Positions 59,698 through 64,000 of a DNA stretch of 64,000 bases are shown in pieces. The notes below the pieces were generated by a model. That model was not told where the DNA came from. It searched no databases and was given only the letters and a program-made list of their open reading frames with translations. Both the position numbers and the translations under genes were made by a program. This DNA comes from Acetatifactor aquisgranensis (GTDB lineage: Bacteria > Bacillota > Clostridia > Lachnospirales > Lachnospiraceae). The stretch's first letter is position 1. Every line of letters starts with the position of its first letter. The stretch lies in NCBI RefSeq assembly GCF_943193215.1, contig NZ_CALPDH010000004.1, positions 124,001 through 188,000 of the forward strand. Direction: 5' to 3'.

Positions 59698-62012
59698 ACT
59701 GCCGCACCTCCTTTCAGTTCCGCCTCGGACAGCTGTGACTTGGCGATTTCCCGGTAGGCCTCGCACTCTCGCAGGAGCTGGCTGTGGGTTCCCATGCCGG
59801 CGATTTTCCCCTCGTCCAGCACGATGATCCGGTCTGCATGGAGAATCGTGCTGATGCGCTGGGCCACGATGATGACTGTTGCGTCTTCTGTCTTTGCTCG
59901 CAGAGCTTTCCGCAGCGTCACGTCCGTTTTGTAATCCAGCGCCGAAAAACTGTCGTCAAACAGATAGATTTTAGGTGATTTCGCGATAGCCCGGGCGATG
60001 GAAAGCCGCTGCTTCTGCCCGCCGGACACATTGGTGCCTCCCTGGGATATCTCGCTGTGGTATTTCGCTGTCTTGCCCTCTATGAATTCCGCGGCCTGGG
60101 CAATCTCCGCGGCCTCCTCCATCCGGCTGTCGCTGATGTCCGAAATGCCGTTTGCCGATGTGTCTCCGAACTTCAGGTTGGAGGCGATGTCCCCGGAGAA
60201 CAGCACCGCTTTCTGGGGAACATAGCCCAGGAGGCTGCGCAGCTTATGCTGGGAGAGATCTCTGATGTCCACGCCGTCTATGGTGATGCGGCCTTTCGTC
60301 ACATCGTAGAACCGGGGAATCAGGTTCAGCAGCGTGGATTTGCCGCAGCCCGTACTGCCGATGATGGCGGTGGTCTCCCCGGGGCCTGCTGTGAAAGTCA
60401 GGTCCTGCAGGGCATCCTCGTCCGCCCCCGGATAGCGGAAGGACACATCTTCAAAGGACACTACACCCCTGGCGTCCGCCAGTTTTTCGTCCTGCACCTG
60501 CTCTTTGTCCGTGACGCTGGGGCTGGTGCCGATGACCTCCTCGATGCGCCCGGCGGCCACCCCTGCCCTGGGCAGCATCACGGAAATCATGGTGAGCATC
60601 AAAAAGGACATGACAATCTGCATGGTATAGGTGATGAAAGCCAGCATGTCGCCCACCATCAGATTGCCCAGGTCGATTCCTTTCGCCCCGAACCACACAA
60701 TCATCACGGTGATGCCGTTCATGATCAGCATCATCACGGGCATCATGATGTTCATTACCCGGTTGGTGAACAGCTGGGTCCGCATCAGGTCGCGGTTAGC
60801 CTTGTCGAACCGCTCCTCCTCGAATGTTTCCCGGCTGAAAGCGCGGATGACGGAGACGCCTGTGAGGATTTCCCTGGACACCAGGTTCAGGCGGTCCACC
60901 AGCGTCTGCATCTTCTTGAACTTCGGCATGGCCACGGCCATCAGCACGCCTACCAGGGCCAGGATAAGGGCCACCGCCACCACGATGATCCATCCCATGC
61001 CTGTTCTGGTCCGCAGCACTTTCATTATCCCGCCGATGCCGATGATGGGGGCGTATACCACCATCCGCAGCATCATGACCACTACCATCTGCACCTGCTG
61101 GATGTCATTTGTGCTCCGGGTAATCAGGGAGGCGGTGGAGAACTGCTCCATCTCTGCATGGGAGAAAGACACCACCCTGGTGAATACCCGCTGCCGCAGG
61201 TCCAGGCCCAGCTTCGCCCCGATGCGGGACGCCAGGAATCCCACCAATATGGCCGTGGCCATCATCACCACGGAATAGGCCAGCATCATGCCGCCGGTCT
61301 TATAGAGGTAGTTTCGCTGTATCCTGCCCAGATCCATCCCCAGCGCATCGTATTCTTTCTGGAGGAACAGCACTGCCCTCTGGGCGATGACGGTCTCCCC
61401 CGTATCCCCCAGGCTTTCCAGCACCTGTTCCCGCACCGCCAGCACCTGGTCGTCCGACAGCTCCATTCCTGCGCCGGGCAGATTTGCCGCGAAGCCTGCT
61501 GCCGGATTGCCTGCCTCTCCCTTGGGGGTGCCGGATTCGGCCTCGGTTTCCGCCTTTGCCGTCTGTCCGGATTCCTCAGTCGCTTTTGTCTCAGCCGCCT
61601 CGTCTGGCGCCTTTGCCGCCTCTTCTGCCGACGATTCCATGCTGTCTATGGCATTTCCGGATTCCGTCATGTGCCACATGACCAGAATCGGTATGCCGAT
61701 GCTTTCGTTCAGGCGCTCCTCTGTCTCATTGTCTCCCTGGAAGACATAGCTTCCATCCTCCTCCTGTGCATAGGCAGATGCCATCAAAGACTTCTCATCC
61801 TGAGTCATCAGCCCCATCAGCCCCTGATAGGTAGACTCCCGCATCCGTATGGGCACCGCATTCTCGATGCCTTTCTGTCCGATGCCTATATCCACGATAT
61901 CTGCCGTGTACTGCGGCAGCGCCAGATCGCAGTAGGCCTGGGCCGCCAGGAACAGGATGATGGCCAGAACGGACCACTTGGATTCCTTTAAGTACTTGAA
62001 TATTTTCAGCAT
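59694..62012 (-). CDS. ABC exporter half-transporter, first subunit with a long outer loop
   Basis: A 772-residue membrane-ATPase fusion, about 180 residues longer than usual. The extra length is an outer loop between the first two membrane segments (roughly residues 40-215), including an Ala/Glu/Thr-rich low-complexity stretch (EEAAKAPDEAAETKATEESG). The ATPase shows GSTGCGKST, VSGGQKQRLSIARAI, IYLFDDSFSALDYKTD (Asp instead of the catalytic Glu, the degenerate partner) and IIVAQRIST (Gln instead of the switch His). This is therefore the non-catalytic half. The ATG at 62012 follows AAAGGAAAAGAAATCTGT. Confidence 0.9.
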   Translation of the reverse strand: MLKIFKYLKESKWSVLAIILFLAAQAYCDLALPQYTADIVDIGIGQKGIENAVPIRMRESTYQGLMGLMTQDEKSLMASAYAQEEDGSYVFQGDNETEERLNESIGIPILVMWHMTESGNAIDSMESSAEEAAKAPDEAAETKATEESGQTAKAETEAESGTPKGEAGNPAAGFAANLPGAGMELSDDQVLAVREQVLESLGDTGETVIAQRAVLFLQKEYDALGMDLGRIQRNYLYKTGGMMLAYSVVMMATAILVGFLASRIGAKLGLDLRQRVFTRVVSFSHAEMEQFSTASLITRSTNDIQQVQMVVVMMLRMVVYAPIIGIGGIMKVLRTRTGMGWIIVVAVALILALVGVLMAVAMPKFKKMQTLVDRLNLVSREILTGVSVIRAFSRETFEEERFDKANRDLMRTQLFTNRVMNIMMPVMMLIMNGITVMIVWFGAKGIDLGNLMVGDMLAFITYTMQIVMSFLMLTMISVMLPRAGVAAGRIEEVIGTSPSVTDKEQVQDEKLADARGVVSFEDVSFRYPGADEDALQDLTFTAGPGETTAIIGSTGCGKSTLLNLIPRFYDVTKGRITIDGVDIRDLSQHKLRSLLGYVPQKAVLFSGDIASNLKFGDTSANGISDISDSRMEEAAEIAQAAEFIEGKTAKYHSEISQGGTNVSGGQKQRLSIARAIAKSPKIYLFDDSFSALDYKTDVTLRKALRAKTEDATVIIVAQRISTILHADRIIVLDEGKIAGMGTHSQLLRECEAYREIAKSQLSEAELKGGAAV

Positions 62013-62089
62013 ACAGATTTCTTTTCCTTTCCCAGGGCGTGGTTTTGATGTGCCCTGATTTCTTCGCCCTGCGAATCCTATAGTCAAAT

Positions 62090-62118
62090 ATTATAGAAAG
62101 CCCTCTGCGGCAATACAA
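62090..62118 (-). promoter_or_regulatory. promoter of the exporter operon
   Basis: On the minus strand TTGTAT (62118-62113), a 17-base spacer and TATAAT (62095-62090), about 75 bases before the start at 62012. Confidence 0.7.
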
Positions 62119-62206
62119 TAAAAAAAGAATTAAAAAATGGAAAAAAATCTGCCATATCAAGGGAAGCAATCGCGGCCGTGGTAGGCAGGCATTTCCCAAT
62201 CGGTAC

Positions 62207-62818
62207 TCAGAAGAAGCGCAGCTGTTCATAGTCCGTGCCGCGTTCTAAAGGGGCGGGGACTTTCCGGAGGAGCGCATCTGTCCGCCCCGGGTCCAGAAGC
62301 CAGCAGATTGCTTCCTCCCGGGACAGAATCAAAGGCATACGGTCGTGGACCGGCTCCATGGAACTGTTGGCCGCCGTGGTCAGGATGACGAAATGTTCGC
62401 CGTCCCGATACGGCCTGCAGCATCCTGCCATGAACAGGGCGTTTTCCTGCTCCTGCCGGAAAGAGAATTTTGTTCTGCCGGAATCCCATTCATAGAATGA
62501 ACTGGCCGGGACGACGCTGCGCCGGTGGCGGATGCCCTCCCGGAACAGGGGCTTTTCCGCGGCAGACTCGCATCTGGCATTAAAGACCAGCCCTTTTTCC
62601 GTTCCCTGCTGCAGGGGAAAACCCCACCGCAGCCACGCGCAGCCTATCCCGCCTCCTGCGGCGAGCAGGACAGGGGCTTCCTCTGTCGGACGGACATCCC
62701 TCTCCCGAATCCGCAGCAGCGCGGCGGCAGTCTCCTGGCTCAGCCGCTCCCCGGCCTGCCTGATCAGCTTCTCGATTTCTTTTGTGGTATCATCGTCTAT
62801 ATGGTATCGCCCGCACAT
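62207..62818 (-). CDS. SRAP (SOS response-associated peptidase / HMCES-YedK) protein
   Basis: A 203-residue protein starting MCGRYH, so Cys2 is exposed after removal of Met and can form the DNA-protein crosslink with abasic sites in single-stranded DNA. Other conserved points: RPTEEAPVL, LRWGFPL, NARCESAAEKPLFRE, PASSFYEWD with the active Glu, and MEPVHDRMPLIL with the active His. It shields abasic sites from cutting. No LexA box was seen at its start. Confidence 0.95.
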   Translation of the reverse strand: MCGRYHIDDDTTKEIEKLIRQAGERLSQETAAALLRIRERDVRPTEEAPVLLAAGGGIGCAWLRWGFPLQQGTEKGLVFNARCESAAEKPLFREGIRHRRSVVPASSFYEWDSGRTKFSFRQEQENALFMAGCCRPYRDGEHFVILTTAANSSMEPVHDRMPLILSREEAICWLLDPGRTDALLRKVPAPLERGTDYEQLRFF

Positions 62819-63175
62819 ACACTTCCCCTTTTCCGTATTTTGCCCTACAGGAACTGTCAGACCTATTGATTCTGTACTTGCCGCATTGCATTAGATGTGG
62901 ATTTATAAAAAATGTTGTCAGACTATTACTCGATAAACTCGAGACTCTGATAAGGCACTTTCTCATAAAAATCTCTCTCGTCTTTATCTTCGATGTGTAT
63001 AAGTACCTGATAATGCGTCCATTCCGATTGGACAATTTTGAAACGCTATTTTGATTATTATAGCGTATGAATTAATAAGCTGCAATAATAAATGACATGC
63101 ACTTTTTCTTTTTCTTTTATCGTTTGCCTTTCCTGAGCCGGCGTGATAAAATGGAGGACATAAGGGAGGGATTCG
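62819..63175. other. AT-rich intergenic region
   Basis: No gene seen in about 350 bases between the divergent SRAP and nucleotidyltransferase genes. GGGAGGGATTCG before 63176 is the ribosome binding site of the next gene. Confidence 0.4.
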
Positions 63176-63463
63176 ATGAACCATATGGAGGAGATGTGGG
63201 ATTTCCCGGTGATGGAGGGAGTCGCCTTTCCAAATGCGAATCGGGTGCATCCGCTGATGCAGAGGCGGGTGGAAAAACTGATTCGCCATCTGTATCAGGA
63301 CAAGAATATCAAAAAAGCGGCGCTCTTCGGGAGTTCTCTGGAATTTCGATGCAGCAGCCACAGCGATATTGACCTCTACCTCGAAAAGCATGACAAAGAT
63401 AAGAAATTGGAACCGTTGCCGGAGGTAGGGTGCGAAGTGGATATCGTGACGAACCTTTTGTAA
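63176..63463 (+). CDS. MNT-type minimal nucleotidyltransferase domain protein
   Basis: A 95-residue protein with the nucleotidyltransferase core: KKAALFGSSLEFRCSSHSDIDLYLE (G-S-S, then D-x-D at about residues 67-69) and a third acidic residue in CEVDIVTNLL. MNT proteins often serve as antitoxins that modify a HEPN toxin. The protein ends abruptly after VDIVTNLL, a little shorter than usual. No HEPN gene is recognisable next to it, but two small ORFs follow at once. Confidence 0.8.
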   Translation: MNHMEEMWDFPVMEGVAFPNANRVHPLMQRRVEKLIRHLYQDKNIKKAALFGSSLEFRCSSHSDIDLYLEKHDKDKKLEPLPEVGCEVDIVTNLL

Positions 63464-63618
63464 AAAAAGAAAATTATAGCCGTAAAAAAGCGATAGAAAT
63501 ATATAATCACGCAGTTAATGTGCATAATGAGGGAAGCAATATACATAATTATCAGAAGGCTGTATTCGATTTTCTTTCTAATTGTCATAAAGCAAATATT
63601 GTATACGAAGATCGTTAG
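63430..63618 (+). CDS. small protein of unknown function overlapping the nucleotidyltransferase gene
   Basis: A 62-residue frame starting with GTG after GGAGG inside the end of the previous gene. From residue ~12 it is polar and helical (ENYSRKKAIEIYNHAVNVHN; YQKAVFDFLSNCHKANIVYED). It may be a short partner or the shifted tail of a longer protein. No family recognised. Confidence 0.45.
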   Translation: MRSGYRDEPFVKKENYSRKKAIEIYNHAVNVHNEGSNIHNYQKAVFDFLSNCHKANIVYEDR

Positions 63619-63629
63619 GAGGTATTGAT

Positions 63630-63800
63630 ATGACGAAGAGAGCAATTTTGAGTGAGAAATTAGAAGACAATAAAGCTGCTGCTGAATGGGGGATTAGACA
63701 GGCAGAATTGATTAAAAAAAGTGAAGATATAACGCGGAGGTTAGCAGAAAAATATATACCTATTATTTTATCGCGTAATGAAAGGGACAATAAGCGGTAA
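63630..63800 (+). CDS. small helical protein of unknown function (56 residues)
   Basis: ATG with AGGAGG seven bases upstream, reading MTKRAILSEKLEDNKAAAEW and ending LSRNERDNKR. Highly charged and helical; no motif recognised. It follows the previous ORF by 11 bases and likely shares its message. Confidence 0.55.
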   Translation: MTKRAILSEKLEDNKAAAEWGIRQAELIKKSEDITRRLAEKYIPIILSRNERDNKR

Positions 63801-64000
63801 GAATAAAGGTATTCCTGAAAGAAAGCATATTTTATCAGAGATATTTGATAGTGCCGGATATAGACATTACCAGAACGGAATACGGAACTGACAACAGGCG
63901 CTTGCTGCTGACCGGGAGAAACGGTTAAGCGGCAGGTGCTTTTGCTTTTCAAAAAATCAGAATACCGAACTGATACCGCCGATTTTGCAGATGGCTATTG
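63801..64000. other. window end without recognisable gene
   Basis: No supported feature in the last 200 bases. Confidence 0.3.

Noticed and set aside
57640..61991. Long plus-strand frames (543 and 644 codons) opposite the third exporter pair
   Set aside because: They are mirror readings of GC-rich coding sequence; the minus strand encodes perfect ABC exporter motifs.

Overview
The window looks like a chromosomal segment from a gut-type Lachnospiraceae bacterium (Clostridia, Bacillota). The signs are strong Shine-Dalgarno sites with ATG/GTG/TTG starts, many Firmicutes-type heterodimeric ABC exporters, a YesMN/LplB-YtcP type sugar transport operon without its own ATPase, a LexA/DinR box of the Gram-positive type, and tRNA genes without an encoded CCA. 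The core is moderately GC-rich; two stretches (about 1-2.4 kb and 30.3-33.4 kb) are clearly AT-rich and carry mobile-element debris.

Layout. 0-2.4 kb: tail of a conjugative-element module (small sigma factor plus HTH_16 protein), a GNAT enzyme and a small HTH protein, joined to a 5'-truncated alpha-galactosidase pseudogene. 3.8-7.5 kb: heterodimeric ABC exporter. 7.6-10.7 kb: an intact AAA-ATPase/PD-(D/E)XK gene, a shattered second copy, an ISAs1-type transposase fragment and an Rpn-type nuclease fragment. 10.8-14.5 kb: a GNAT/phosphotransferase chimera behind a promoter, short leader ORF and terminator, then an ABC-F gene whose 3' end is spliced to a foreign fragment. 14.6-30.2 kb: SOS-controlled Y-family polymerase, 5'-nucleotidase, LCP protein with a repeat-rich head, an MBOAT/SGNH/lipoprotein cluster probably for surface glycan modification, a 4Fe-4S aldo/keto reductase, an AraC regulator and a three-domain RNA kinase-phosphatase-ligase.

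30.2-33.4 kb is a small degenerate island ending at tRNA-Pro, with an Xis fragment, a GNAT fragment, a nuclease-like pseudogene, a two-gene AAA-ATPase plus putative nuclease operon (the best candidate for an undescribed defence system) and an integrase C-terminal fragment. 33.5-43.9 kb: IS66 debris, a response-regulator receiver domain fused in frame to an FAD oxidoreductase, an RlmI-type methyltransferase, membrane proteins of unknown role, tRNA-Lys, a histidine phosphatase, TatD, a DUF2975/XRE pair and another deletion pseudogene.

43.9-48.3 kb: a second ABC exporter pair with an elaborate palindromic RNA between the two genes, and a GNAT gene. 48.5-55.9 kb: response regulator, sensor kinase, two permeases and a binding lipoprotein, which together should sense and import a carbohydrate. 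56.1-57.6 kb: glycerol kinase. 57.7-62.0 kb (minus strand): a third ABC exporter pair. 62.2-64.0 kb: an SRAP protein and a small nucleotidyltransferase operon. A recurrent theme is genes cut and rejoined by deletion (alpha-galactosidase, AAA-ATPase copy, GNAT/phosphotransferase, ABC-F tail, receiver/FAD fusion, a DUF4173-like remnant). All functions are inferred from reading the translations; no database search was run.
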